Of a stretch of 64,000 bases of DNA, positions 1-14,002 are shown piece after piece. Both the position numbers and the translations under genes were made by a program. The stretch comes from Hypomyces perniciosus (Eukaryota > Ascomycota > Sordariomycetes > Hypocreales > Hypocreaceae), in the NCBI GenBank assembly GCA_008477525.1, contig SPDT01000003.1, positions 2,108,001 through 2,172,000 of the forward strand, given 5' to 3'. Every line of letters begins with the position of its first letter. The first letter of the stretch is position 1. Below the pieces are notes generated by a model. It worked only from the letters and a program-made list of their open reading frames with translations. It was not told the origin of the DNA and searched no databases.

Positions 1-1150
1 GTTAGTAGGGCACAGCCAACACATCGTCTCGCAAGCCTCAGCCTACCCTAACTACTTGCCAGACCCCATAGAGGGTCCAGCAGCCAACACCCAGGTTTTT
101 CCCCTCTGCAAGGAGGGATTTTCATCCCGGTGCCTGAATCCTGAGGCCTTAGGCCTCGAACCATTTCCGTTGTCCAGCGAAACGTAGCGAACGGCTATAA
201 GGCCAACACCAGTTATTTTCTGGCAACTTGCTGGCCAGCTAGGCCGGTCTTGAGTTTGCAGGGCCACGTGGAGGTGACAGAATATTTTATCTACGGATAG
301 GATAAAGACCTTGACTGGCTCCTACCGACATATTGCTCAGATATGGATCTTGTACTTAGTTGTATAGTGGTCGTTAATAGTAAAACAAACAAACAACAAG
401 CAATTGCTATCAGACAGCTCTTTGTCTATGCTGCGAACTGAGCGCTCACTATTCCCTTGCAGCGATTGGCGATGCACATGTTAAGGAGTTTGTTAGGAAC
501 GTCCCCTGAATAAAAGCCGTGGCGACTTGATTATCGCTGCTGGTCTAAGCCGCCCTTGACACAAGGTCCCTGATATCTTTGGGTGCTCAAATATGGCGAC
601 GAAGAAAATGAAACAAGCAAGCGTCGCCAAGAGTTTTGACGATAATTGTTTCAAGATGAGCCAGAGAGTGTCGCTGCCGTGCTCGTTGATAAGTGCAGTT
701 TCATCGCCTAATAGACTGTCCAAGCATCTGCTTATCCATTATAATATTCATTAGCTAGTAGTGCTATCAATGGACCGCTTCGAGAGAAACAGGCCTATTC
801 CCCAAGTTGCAAGCAAGCATTCCACCTCGTTGATATCACCCTCATCACCCTTGTCCCCACTATTCCATATTATATCTTAAAGCGCCTTAAATCCCTTATC
901 TAAACTGTAAACACTGCTATACCGCCCTCTTAAACGCACTAAAGCACTGTATTAAGAAAGGGCCATTTGTTATAGCTGGCACTGACAGTATGCCTATATA
1001 TCTAAAGTAGAGAGTTAATCTCTTCTAGCCTTCTCTTATCACCTAGCAGCGCCAGCTTAAAGTCTTAAATATTATGCAGGGTGGCGAATGGCATTGTGTG
1101 TTATGCTTTTCGCACATAGTGGCCCTAACCCCCTCTCCCTTTTTCACAAT
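1..1150. other. Gene-free left edge with normal base composition
   Basis: No reading frame here looks like a real gene; the longest frames are short and unrecognised. On the complementary strand around positions 160-200 there is a stretch closely similar to positions 26,700-26,730 (shared core TTCGCTACGTTTCGCT then GACAA and GGAAA), which lies in the 3' part of the LINE at 26.6-32.5 kb. This suggests that a degraded LINE-type 3' end reaches the window edge here in the opposite orientation. That link is an inference from one short match. Confidence 0.4.
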
Positions 1151-3534
1151 AGTCACCCTAAATAGAAGCTAATGAATATGCTTTATACTGCCCTTAGCAG
1201 TATCGCTAGGCTTAATAGCCAAAGGTCGTTAATATATCTAAAGGCACCTTTACGAGTATCTAAATAGTTTAAAACAGGGGTTATATTATTATTTGTATAG
1301 TCCTTTTTAACTAGCTATACAATTTATCGCCTTACTTAAGCCACTACTTTTAGTTTATTTTCTACTATTATTACTTGACTGTTAATGCTGTGTAATTAAG
1401 CTTTAAGGTAATCTATAATTTTAATTTATCCTTTATCTTTTATACTTTTAACTAGTATGTTTCTAGTAGGGTTTATAGGTGTTGTTAGCTTAATATATTC
1501 CTGTTTCCGCTATTAATATTTAAGGAATTATTAATTTTATTAATATTAGAGATTGTATAATTATTAGTTTAATTAAATTGCTGATTTATATAATTTAAAA
1601 AGTCTTTATTTAAAGCCTCTTTATAACTACTTTAAGGAATTATAGGTTATCTGTATAGATTATAATGCTATTTTAAGATATTATATTTAAGTTAAATGTA
1701 ATATATATTATCTTTAGACAGTAGACTTTGCAATAAATATAAGGCTTTAAAGAGGGCTAAATAAAAAATTAAGTATAACCTGCATTAATTAGCTTAGACT
1801 ATTAAAAGATTAATAAGGCTACTATTTTAATTTATTGCTAAATAGATATATTTAAGATAGTGGGTATATATATCTACAGCTAAGCTAATTTCGCTATAAA
1901 TACTATTACTGCTATTATAGTTATAGCGGGTTAATAATAGGTAATAATAAGAATTATTATAAGCTATATTTATATTATTAGCTAGTATTAAAGTAATATT
2001 ACAGGTGTTTAGCTAGTGCAGTAAAGCGCTATATTTAACAGTAAAAGATAATTTTAATTATTTTACTTCCACTTAATTATTAATATTATTATTATCTTAG
2101 CTATTATTTAATTAGTACTTTATTTACTTATAAATGATTATATAGCTTTAGTATTAAAAACCTTTATTATTATTAGGATAGTCTTTTAGAGAGGGACTCT
2201 TAAGAATTATAACAGTAAAAGCGGATATATTTGAAGCTGGCGGGGAAAGTAAGGTATTATAATAAACTTTATATAAGTTAATGCTGTAAGTTTAGTCTAG
2301 CGATTATATAATAGTAGCAGCTCTAGATTTAATAAATCCTATTTACTCCGCAATATTATCGGTAACCTACTGCCTTATAATAGAACTAAAAGTTATTATA
2401 GCAGGGGTTAAATTAATTAATATTAAAGATATTTTATTAGCTTTTCTATCCTTTATTTCTTTATCTATATAATCTTATTAATATCCTTTATTATATAAAT
2501 ATAATAGGAAATAGCTATTTTAATTTTAGTTACTGTATAAAATTAATTTAATATGTAAGGCTAATTAATTAATAGGAATAAATAAATGCCTTGTAAGGTT
2601 TTATACTACCTCGCTATCTATATTAAAATTAAAGTATTAGTCTATAAAGTAAAAGAAAGATAGTATACTATTTGAGTAATTAAGATTAAAGTCTTTTATA
2701 ATATATTAAAAAAATAGGTTATTACTATAAGCTTTTAATAATATAAGATCCTGTTTATATATTTTTAATACAAAAGCTATTTATTTTAGCTTAAAGAGTC
2801 TTTATAATTTAAAAATATATATTTTAAATTTAAAAGGGGCAGCTATAGTAAATAAAGGCGGGAATGTTAAGTATATTATAATTAAATATAAAAAAGAAAA
2901 AATAAGAGATAGCGTTTTTTATTTATTTAAAAGTTAACCTCTTTTTTTAAAGTTACTAGTAGGGCTATAAATAGATATTAATATTGCTAAATCTCTTTTA
3001 AAAGTCTTTAGCTAAAAGGAGAAAACTATTAACCTTTCTGCTTTTTTATTTTATATAAATATTTATAATAATTTCTCTTTTATTTTATTACAGCTATAAC
3101 TATTTATACGTTTTATTTAATCTTAAATCTAGATTAAAACATAAATCCCAGTCTTAGTATAATAGAGCTTATAGCTATATAGCTAGGCTAAACCGGTGAA
3201 ATAAAAGCTTTAGGCCAAGCAATTTAAGCGGGTCTATTTAAAAACGCTAAGTTACTTAAATTACTATTGGCTAACCTTTAAAATATAGATATATATTTAT
3301 ACTGTTAGCTTAAAACCCCTAGACTAAGTACTTTACAGTATCTTTATAATAAACTAATATATAATATTGTATACGGTAGGCTTATTTATAGAAGGCCTAA
3401 CTTAGCTATTCTTATATTAAGGGGTCTATACTAGCATTATACCTCTTTTCCGCTAGGTTAATAGTTTAAAGATATATATCTGCTTAAGCTAATAAGCTGT
3501 AATAGAAGGATTAAGATAGATAATCGCGTAGATA

Positions 3535-3735
3535 GTTGCTAGCCTATAAACAACGGAGATTGGTATAGTATTGTTTCGCCCCTTAACCCCTCGATATATA
3601 TTCTTATATCTTAGGCGTAAGGTGCTGCGAAGTTGCCAGCCTGTAAACGACAGAGATTGGCATAATATTGTTTCGCCCTTTAACCCCTCAATATACATTC
3701 TTATATCTTAGGCATAAAGTGCTGCGAAGTTGCCA
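3535..3735. repeat. Tandem duplication with 97-bp period
   Basis: The segment starting GTTGCT at 3,535 recurs at 3,632 as GTTGCC and a third partial start is at 3,729, so the period is 97 bp with two full units. The units differ at about ten positions, mostly C/T or G/A differences, and retain far more G and C than the flanks (for example GTTTCGCCC, GGTGCTGCGAAG). No coding potential is evident. It may be the sub-repeat of an LTR or UTR of an unidentified element. Confidence 0.8.
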
Positions 3736-5490
3736 TAGCTAGCAGGATTTAGGAGTTAATACAGGCCTATACTCCTTCTATTTTTACAAGGCTAAATCTA
3801 TATCTTATAAACTAATAGGCAGAGGGCAGAGGGCAGAGCTAATAACTATAACCTTAGGGCCTAATATTAACTACTCTAGGCTTATACTTTATTTAAGCAG
3901 CACTTTACCTATTATCGCCTTATCTTTAATTATTTTATAATATTAGATAAATAGTTTAAGCTAGAGGCTATATAATAGTCAAGATAATACTCTATTCTTT
4001 ATATAATCGAAATCATCTTTAACGTAGCTATATATTCGATATTGGCCAGGTTAAAGGTTATATTATTTATTAATTAAATTAGCGTAGACTAAAATCTATA
4101 GGCTTAAGGAAAATAGTGAAAAGGAGGTTTATATATTTCCTTTAAAATAACTAAAGAAATAGTAAATTAAGTCTAGCCAATTATTAAGTATAGGGATATT
4201 AAGTCTATATTAAATAGTTAATTGCTTTCCAGGATAAATACTTAGAGTATCTGTAAACTAGAGTACCGCTTTATTTATAATAATATTAATTTCCTATAAT
4301 AGGTACCGCCTTGCCCTTATTCCCCTCTATAAGTCAAATTTACACTATAGAGACCTACTAAGAACTTAATAAAGCATTAAATATTATAATAAAAAGGCAG
4401 ATATAATATTAACGCTACTATATAATGCCAGCGTCTATATTTATCCATTTTTTCTATATATAGATATTCCTTATAATAAAATTTTATTTTCTAGGTAATT
4501 TTAAATAAGTCGTTAAAGGCTATCTACCCTATTAGCTGCAGTCTTTCTGCTTATAATAAAATATAGATAAAGGTCAATAAAGGAGAGTTAATCTTATAAG
4601 ATCAAGTAAGTGTCCAGGATATATACTAATTTTAGGGTACTGTTATAGTAAAGAGGATATAGTTAAAGCGCTAGATTAAGTGCAGGTATAATTATATTTC
4701 TTATCTGTTATAAAAACCTATAATAAAGTTGCAAAATATATAGTTAGGTTAATTATATAGGAGCAGGAATAAAAGGGAGGAAATAATAATATAAGAGGTA
4801 TATAGTAAAGGAGGTGAAGGCGGGTCTTTTTATGGCCGATATAAAAGCAGCGAGGGATAAAAAGGCTGAAAATTTCCTGATAAGGCAACTGCTAAATATA
4901 GTGGGCTAAGACTACAATTTCCGGATATAAACAAGCCGTCTAAACTTTTACTTTTATAATATAGCTATATATTATTAAATATTTTAGAGCTTTCTAGCTA
5001 TTAAAGAGATTTAGTTGCTTATTAGCCTATATAAAAAAGTAGATTAATTAATTAATTAATTAATTTCTTTATTTAATAATAATAAAAGTATTATTTCTAC
5101 TTTAAATAACTTTACCTTTTATAATTAAATAAAATATACTTTATTATAGTTTAATTATATTAAAGAATAGGTAAAAAATAGTAGTATTATAGTTAATTAT
5201 TTACAAACTTGTAAAATAGTTACTAATAAGCTTATTAAGCCTTTTTTAAGTTAAAAGCTAAAAAACTTTATAAATCTCTTTAATTTTAAACCTTTACTTA
5301 AATTGTATATTTAAAGTTTTTATCCTTTCTTTTTTATAGTTATTAACTATTCTTTTATAGCTATTAGCTATTTTTATTATTTTTAACTATATTAACTATC
5401 TTTTTATTTTTTATATTTTAATTATTTTTTTTATTTAAAATCTTATATTTACTTTAAAGTTATATAAAATAGTATTTATTTTGAATAGAG

Positions 5491-6070
5491 TATTAAAGAA
5501 AAGGGCTAAAAAGTCAAGATTTTAATATATTTAAATAAGCTTATTAATCTAGCTAGACCTAGATTTAGGACTAACGCTAAAACTAAGTTCTAACAGAACC
5601 TTAATATAAGTTAAGAATTCTCTTTTATCTTTAATAATAATAATTAAGCTAAGACCAGCTAGTCTACCTACCCTAAACTTAATATAATATTTATAATAAA
5701 TATTATAAAAAGTCTAATTAAAATAGTTTCCTATTTATATAGCTATAAGTCGATTTAAGTAATTTTATATATAAATAAACTTTGCGGAAAATAGGAATAT
5801 AGCTATAAACCTAATTCTACTACTATATACCGATTATTAAATTAAAGGATTATTATAAAAAATAAAGTATTATTTTACAATTCCTTTTATAATATAGCTG
5901 TATATTATTAAATATTTTATAGCTTTTTAGCTATTAAATTAGTTATAATTTAATTGTTTAGTTTATTATTTACCTAGTAAACTCTTAATTGTTTCTTTAT
6001 TGCTGTATTATATACAGCTTCCTAAAAGCAATATATAAATAAGGTTTTCTACAACTTTATTATTTTAATA
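5491..6070 (+). repeat. LTR copy 1 (580 bp), forward
   Basis: Begins TATTAAAGAAAAGGGCTAAAAAG and ends CTTTATTATTTTAATA; it matches along its whole length the better preserved copy at 14,003-14,581 (TGTTA...TAACA ends, here changed by C-to-T or G-to-A). It is heavily RIP-mutated. No equal target duplication is visible on the two sides, so it is either a solo LTR or one end of a damaged element. Confidence 0.75.
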
Positions 6071-6405
6071 AGTATTAAAAAGCAGGAAAAGATTAATATA
6101 TAATCCTTTAATATTATAATATAACTTAAAATAACTTTAGTATTTATAATTAAGATATTTAGGCCTAAAAGCACTTAAAGTATTTATAAAACATATAAAG
6201 AATATATATATTAAAGGAATTATATATATAGAATATAAGGTTTATACTTATATATATATATAATAGGTTATCTTTTGCAGACTATTTAATAAATAAGTAT
6301 TAAAACTATTCTTTAAAGTATATTAAAATCTTTGATTATTTTTAGGGATATAATAGGGATAACTAGCTTTTAATATTTAAAAAAGAATATATTATATAGT
6401 TATAT

Positions 6406-6985
6406 TATTAAAACAACAAGGTTATATAAGACCTTATTAGTATATAGCTTCTAGGAAGCTATATAAAATGCAGTAATAAGGAAATAACTAAGAGTTTACT
6501 AGGTAAATAATAGAATAAACAATTACATTGTATTTAATTTAATAGCTAAAAAGCTATAGAATATGTAAGAATATATAACTATATTATAAAAGTAATTATA
6601 GAATAATGCTTTATCTTTTATAATAGTCCTTTAACTTAATAATAGGTATATATTAATAGAATTAAGTTTATAACTATATTCCTATTTTCTATAAAATTTA
6701 TTTATATATAAAATCGCTTACATCGACTTATAGCTATATAAACAGGAAACTATTTTAGTCAGATTTCTTATAATACCTATTTTAAGCATTATATTAAGTC
6801 TAAGGTAGGCGGGGTAGCTAGTCTTAGTTTAATTATTATTATTAAGGATAAAAGAAAATTCCTAACTTATATTAAAGTTCCTTTAAAACTCGGTTTTAGT
6901 ATTAGGCCTAACTTTAGGTCTAGCTAGATTAGGAAGTTTATCTAAATATACTAAAATCCTTGCTTTCTAGCCCTCCTTTTTAATA
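6406..6985 (-). repeat. LTR copy 2 (580 bp), reverse
   Basis: Same LTR family as at 14,003 but inverted: it begins TATTAAAACAACAAGG and ends CCCTCCTTTTTAATA, which is the reverse complement of the LTR start. It has the same orientation as the copy at 13,238-13,818, making it the probable 3' LTR of a minus-strand element. Confidence 0.75.
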
Positions 6986-8999
6986 TATATATATACCTTT
7001 TATTATATAAAAAATAGAATATTATTTTTAATGCTTTTTTAACTTTATAAATATAGTAAAAATATAATATAATATCTTTATAGACTTTTTTAAGCAGGAT
7101 AATAAAAAAGTTATAATTATAGTTAAAAGTTTATTATACTTTTAGATTTAGGGTAATATAGAAAATATTATCTTATAGCTTACTTATTTTTATATATATA
7201 AGCTAAATAGTACTTTAAGATAAATAAGTTAAAAGGTTATAACTAAGTTAATTAAAATAGTAAAAGCTATAGGCCTTTTAATTAACTTATAGCCTAAAAG
7301 TATAAAAGCTATAGTATATATTATTAATATAAGTCTTACGCGCAGCTTTAATATAATATTACTTATTAATAAATTAAAGTAATAGTTCTATGACTTTATA
7401 CCTTCTTTAAGAAAGGAGCTTTTTACGGATTTATAGTTGAATTAAAGTAGGCTTTATATATATAGCTACTGCACCTATATATTTAATAAAGACTATAAAG
7501 TTAATTAAAAAAAAGGATTTTAAATTAAATTTAAAGGGCTAATTAAATATTTCATTAGCTATACTATAAATAATATACATTATATTTAATTACTTTATTT
7601 AATAAAAGTAATTATAATAAAAAATATATAGTTTAATAAAGGTAGCTTTTTCATAATAATAACGAGATTATAGATAAGTTATTAATAATTAAGTTAAATA
7701 AACTATTAAATAAAGTTAAAGAAAATAAACTAAAATTTAAACTTTTTTAATATATATTTTTATGGTAAAGGATACTTTTATAAATAATATAAAAAAAGTA
7801 TACTTTTAAAGGTAATAAAGGTATAGGGTATTAAAAATAGTTTAATAAACGCTTTAAATAAACAATTAATTTATTTAAAAAAATCTTTTAGTCTTTAAAT
7901 ATTAAAGGCTACTTTAAAATGGTTAATCCCTATAAATAACACTAATATATTAATAAGAACCTTAAATAATACTTTTATAAGTAATTTACCTTTTTTTATA
8001 AAAAAGGATATAGTAAAGGAATAGACTTATATATTAAAAGTATATATTTTAATAAAAAAAGATATTATATTAAAGTTAAAAGTAAATTAATATATAAAGA
8101 ATTTAGTTCTTTTTATAAAAAAAAGTAAACCTTTAAAGAAATACTAATTAAAAATCCCTTTAATAGTAAAGTAATAATTAATATTTATAAAAGCTTAAAA
8201 CTTTAAAGGAAATAACCTATAAAAAAGGCTAATAAATATTTTTTAATATACAAAATTAAAATATATGCTTTAAGTATTACTTTTAAAGATAATAAACCTA
8301 ATATGTATTTAATAATTATTACACTTTTTTTAAAACAGTATAACTTTTAATAAATTAATTATTTATTAAAAAGATTTAATAAAACTATTAAAAGATTAAA
8401 GAAAGTTTAAAGAATATTTATTTAAAAATAAATTTAAATAAACTATATATAATAAAATTATTTCTTTATATATAAAAGGAATTTAATAAAAAGTATTATA
8501 TTTAAAGGTAATAATAAAGCTATTATTAATATATTAAATATTTATCTATAAATCTAATTAAAATAGAAATTTAAAATACTATAAAATTTATTTTATAATC
8601 TATAAAGATTTATAAAAGTATTGTACTATAAAGAGTATATATATAGTAATATTAATAGTATATTTTTCTTATATATTTATTACTTTTATAGTAAAACTTA
8701 ATTTTAACTTTAAAGTAATAACGGTTAATTTTAAGCTTTAAAAAGCTTTATTTCTTTTATAATACAGCTTAGAAAATCTTTATTATATTTTATATAAATA
8801 ATAAACCTTTTTATATTAAACTACTTAATACTTTAAAATTAAAATATAAACTTTAAAATAAAGGAAATATATTATAATCTTTAAAAATTAAAATTATTTA
8901 TAATTATATAAAGTATAAAATATACTTCTTTTATAAGATTTATTTTAAAAGAATTATAAAATAATTTAGGCTTAATTAAAAAATATAACTTTTTATAAT

Positions 9000-9421
9000 T
9001 TTAATATTTATTATAAAACTTTAAAAAAGTAATTATAAAATAATACTTTATTTTTTATAATAATCCTTTCATTTAATAACAGGTATATAGTAATAGAATT
9101 AGGTTTATAACTATATTCCTATCTTCTATAAAAGTCATTTATATATAAAATTATTTAAATTAATTTACAGCTATATAAATAGGAAACTATTTTAATTAAA
9201 TTTCTTATAATATTTATTATAAATATTATATTAAATCTAAAATAAGCAGGGTAATTGGTTTTAGTTTAATTGTTGTTATTAAAGATATAGGAGAATTTTT
9301 AATTTATATTACAGTTCTTTTAAAATTTAATTTTAGTGTTAAGTGTGATCTTAGGTTTAGTTAAAATAAAAAGCTCATTTAAATATATTAAAATGCTTAC
9401 TTTTTAGCCCTTGTTTTAATA
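9000..9421 (-). repeat. Truncated LTR fragment, same family
   Basis: About 420 bp matching the LTR family in reverse orientation, from the segment AAGTAATTATAAAATAATACTTTA to the end GCCCTTGTTTTAATA. The part corresponding to the LTR 3' end is not recognisable. It lies inside the presumed element 6,406-13,818, so it is either a nested insertion or a rearranged piece. Confidence 0.6.
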
Positions 9422-12400
9422 AATATAAAAAAATAAATAATTAAGCCTTTTTCTAATTTTTAATTAATTAACCTATTAGCAATTATTATAACATAGCTAT
9501 AAATTAATTTACTTAATTCTTTGTCTTTAATAAAATTACGATTATAATAATTAATAGGTATAAGATTAGATTTTTTAATATATTAAATAGCTAGATTTTA
9601 AATATTATTTAAATACTCTAATAGGTTATAGGCTATATTTAAATACTTTTTATAAAAGGTTTAAAATTATTTTATTAACTATTAAACCAAAAAGCTAATA
9701 TTTATTTGAATATAAATTATTAAATAAATAATAGTATTAATTATAATTGAAAAAAATTTAATATTACCTTTATTTAATTTAATTATAGTCTTATTAATTA
9801 AAAGTAAAGGCTATAAAGGTAATTAAATAGGCTGTAAGTGTTAAAAGTTAAAAAACTTTATAGCTTTAATAATATATTATTTTTAAAAAGCTTAAAAAAA
9901 GCCTGTTTTTTTATCTTTAACTATCTCAACCTTTAAAAGAAAAAAAAAGCCTTTATCTTTAATAATATAAACTTTATTAAAAGTTAACTTTAATTAAACC
10001 ATTGCTTTTTATTTAATTTAATAAAAAAATAATTATTTATATAAATAATAATAAAAATATTATTATTAAAATTATACAAATTATATTTTAATTTATTTTT
10101 TAAAGTTTATAAAGTTTATTATCATTTTTTAAAAAACTATTTAAAATTATAAAAAGGTTTTTATAATTAAATAATTTAATGTATATTCAGATTATAATTT
10201 AGCCTTTTAAAAGTAGATTTCATTTTAAAAGACATTTAATTAATATAGTCTTTAAACCCTTTAAAAAAGTTAAAGACAATAGTTTTTTTAAGTATTTTAT
10301 TCAAGAATATAATAATAAAATTAATTTATTTAATTTCCTTATTATAAACAATAATTAAAATTAAAAAGAACTATTAAAGTAAATATTTAATTAAAATTTA
10401 TTCCTTTTAATTATTAAAAGCCTTTAATAATTAACTTAACTTTAAATTTAATTATTTTATTATTTTAATCTTTTTTAATCCTTAAAATTAATTAATTCAT
10501 AATAAAATTCTTACCTTTAAAATACTATTATATTTAATAAAAGTAAAAGTATATTATTTAATTAATTCATTAAATTTACTATAAATTACTTTTAATGATT
10601 TAAGTTTATTAAAACTATAAAATATTTATTTAAGCATTTAAAAGCTTTATATTATAATAATTAAAAAGGCTAACTTTATAATATTATTATAAAAAAAGTA
10701 AAATATAGTTATATTGATAAAATGCTTTATAACTATAACGTTTTATATAATTAATATAAAAATACAGGAAATAATAATAAATATTGTTTTTAAAATAAAA
10801 TTAAAAAGTAAAGGATTAATACTTTAAAAGTTAAAATTATTTAATTTAATAAATTTAACTTTATTTCTTTTTTTAATTCTTTCTTATTTTATTTTTATAT
10901 ACCTTTATAAGTAATAATTTAAAAACTATATATTTAATTAAAATATAACTAAAATAAACATTGTTATTTAAAATTATTAATATTTTTTTAATTTTAATTT
11001 TAATTTTTAATTTATAGCCTATAACCTTTTATTTGTAAAAAATAAAGACTTTATAATAAATATTAATAGTTTTATATTTTCATAAATTAAGGTTATAATT
11101 TTTATTAAAGTTTAAGTTTATATATAATGTTTAATAAAAAATAGAGTCTCTATTAATAATAGCTATATAATTAATTTATTTTAACACTATAATAATAATC
11201 AAATATTAAAACTATAATAATAAATGAATTATTATAATAATAACTGACGGTTTATTTAATAAAACTTGAATAAAATATTTTATTAAATTATCTTATTAAT
11301 AAATATAAAGGCTATTATAAACATATATAATTTTAAAAAAAAATTAAATTTAAAACTTTTAATTAATTTCTTTTTTATTATTATAATAAAATTGTTTAAA
11401 ATATTAATTATATTATATTTAAGAATTATTTATAACACTTTATATAATAACTAAAAAGTAAATTTATTATAGTTTTTTAACAGAAATAATTATTTATATT
11501 TTAATTTTCTTTTAATAATTAAAAAATTAATAAACGTTTTATTTTAAAGTATTAACTTGATAATATAAATATTAATTTTTAGATAATTTAAAAAGGTTAA
11601 TAAATTAATAATTAACTTTAAATTTAACTTTTTAATAACTTTTCTTTTATTATATATTAAATAATAAACTTTAATCTTTTTAATAAACTTAAAATTCAAA
11701 ATTTCAATAATTATTTTACTAATTTATTTTAATAAATTTAAATTAATATAATTTAATTCTTTCTATTATAAAAAGGCTAGCTTTAATAGTTTATAATTAA
11801 TATTATTAATAATAATATTTCTTTCTTATTTCATTAATTTAATAACCTTTAAACTTTTAATAATAAAAGAGTTTTTAAAGATATAAAGCTTTCTTTTTAT
11901 ACAAATACTTTTTGTAAGTTTATTTTTTTTAAATAATAAAAGTATATAAAGCTTTTAACTTTTTATTTAATTTAAAGTTTTAAAAAGTTTAAAGAAATTC
12001 TTTTTTTTAAAATTCTTTTTTATAAATTTAAAATTAAATTTAATTAATTATTATTTTAAAGCTATTATTCTTAAAATAGCTATATATCTTTTAATTTTTT
12101 CTTTATCAATAATAAAGATTTAAATTTATATTAAACTATAAATTTAATATTATATAAGAAATTATTTTAAATCAAAAGTTTAAAGGGTTTTAAAGTTTTT
12201 AAAAATTTCAAAAATTTCAAAAAAAAAGATTTTAATATTTAAAGTTTAAATGTTTTTTAAATTATTGTTTAAATTAATAATAAATTTTATAAAATATTTT
12301 AATAACTATTTTAAAGTATACTCTTTTAATAATTAAATTATATATATTAATAAAAATATCATTTTATTTTTTATTAATTCTTTTAAATTTACAAAGTATT

Positions 12401-13237
12401 AATTAATCTTTAAAATATTTAAAAAGCTTTATAGCTTTATTAACTTTATATATAATTAAAAATTAAGTATTAAAACTTTTAATTAATTATCTCATAATTT
12501 CATTAAATTGAATAATTGTTTTAATTCTTTTAATTTAATATATTAATATTAATTTTTAAAATAATTAACTTAATTAATAATTTATTAAAAATAATAATTT
12601 GAAATTAAAGCATAAATAAATATAAAACTTAAATGAATATAAAAGTAAAAATAAAAGCTTATATTAATATTAATATAAAAGCTATAAAATTAATTTTTAT
12701 TAAATTAATAATTTTAAGTTAAAGACTTAATATAATAGTAGTTAAATTACTTAAAGTATTATTTAATCAAATTATATCATTATTTTAACCCTTTGATTAT
12801 ACTTTTACTATTTTAATAAAAGCTTTTTATATTTAAAGTTTTTATTTTATATTTTATATTTAAATAAATACATCCTTTTATTATTAAAGAAAGCTATTAT
12901 TCTTAATTAAAAAAATAAAACTATTAAATGCTTTAATAAATTAATTTATACTATTAATATTAAATTTATTTTTTATAAAGATCAAAGATATATTATATAA
13001 TATATAATAAAAATAATAATATCAATTATATTATTATAACTATAATAGTATTTATAATAAAAACTTAAAAATAGCTTCTAATAATTAAAAAATGTTAAAA
13101 ATAATATGTATATAAATATTAAGATAGATACTATAAAAGCCTACTATTAATACTATAATAGCATTAAAGGAAATACTATAACTATTAAAATAATCTATTA
13201 ATTAAGACTTAAAGAAAACTCTTTTAAGCTTATAACC

Positions 13238-13818
13238 TATTAAAATAATAAACTTATAAAAAACTTTATTGATATATAACTTTTAAGAAGCTATATATAA
13301 GATAATAATAAAAAAATAATTAAAAGTTTATTAAATAAATAAAGGATTAAATAATTAAATAATAATTAAATAAATAACTAAAAAGCTATAAAATACTTAA
13401 TAATATATAGCTATATTATAAAAGTAATTATAAAATAATACTTTATCTTTTATAATAGTCTTTTAATTTAATAATAGGTATATAATAATAGAATTAAGTT
13501 TATAGCTATAGACTTTATTTTGTATAAAATGTATTTATATATAAAATCGCTTAAATTAATTTACAGCTATATAAATAGGAAACTATTTTAGTTAGATTTC
13601 TTACAATGCCTATTATAAGTATTATATTAAGTCTGGGGTAAGTGGGGTAGCTGGTCTTAGTTTAGGTGTTATTGTTAAGGATAAAAGAGAATTCTTGACT
13701 TATACCAAGGTTCCTCTGGAACTTAGTCCTAGCGTCGGGCCTAAATCTAGGTCTAGCCAGATTAGGAAGGTTATCCAAATACACTAAAATCCTTGCTTTT
13801 TAGCCCTCCTTTTTAACA
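13238..13818 (-). repeat. LTR copy 3 (581 bp), reverse
   Basis: Ends in CCCTCCTTTTTAACA (the TGTTA terminus on the minus strand) and starts TATTAAAATAATAAAC. Probable 5' LTR of the minus-strand element 6,406-13,818; its right half (13,600-13,818) is clearly less mutated than its left half. The minus-strand sequence just inside it (GGTTATAAGCTTAAAAG) resembles the sequence following LTR copy 4, as expected for a shared internal start. Confidence 0.75.
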
Positions 13819-14002
13819 ATACTATATAAATACTATAGTCTATATTAAAAAAATAAAAAAAGCTATTAAACTGCTTAGTATAATATATTTAAAGATATAG
13901 GCAATATAAAGTAATAAAGGCTTATATTAAAGAAATAGAAAATTATCCTTATATTTTACTTTCCCTATAATACTATTTAAATGAACTATACTAATATAAA
14001 GT

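Larger units (their letters stand above)
6406..13818 (-). mobile_element. Probable full-length LTR retrotransposon, 7.4 kb, minus strand, RIP-destroyed
   Basis: Two LTRs of 580 and 581 bp lie in the same (reverse) orientation at 6,406-6,985 and 13,238-13,818 and bracket 6.25 kb of extremely AT-rich sequence, a typical internal length for a Gypsy-class element. The outside flanks are ATAT on the left (6,402-6,405) and ATAC on the right (13,819-13,822), compatible with a 4-bp target duplication with one C-to-T change. I could not recognise gag or pol in the interior because mutation is so heavy, so superfamily is inferred. A further LTR fragment lies inside at about 9,000-9,421. Confidence 0.55.
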
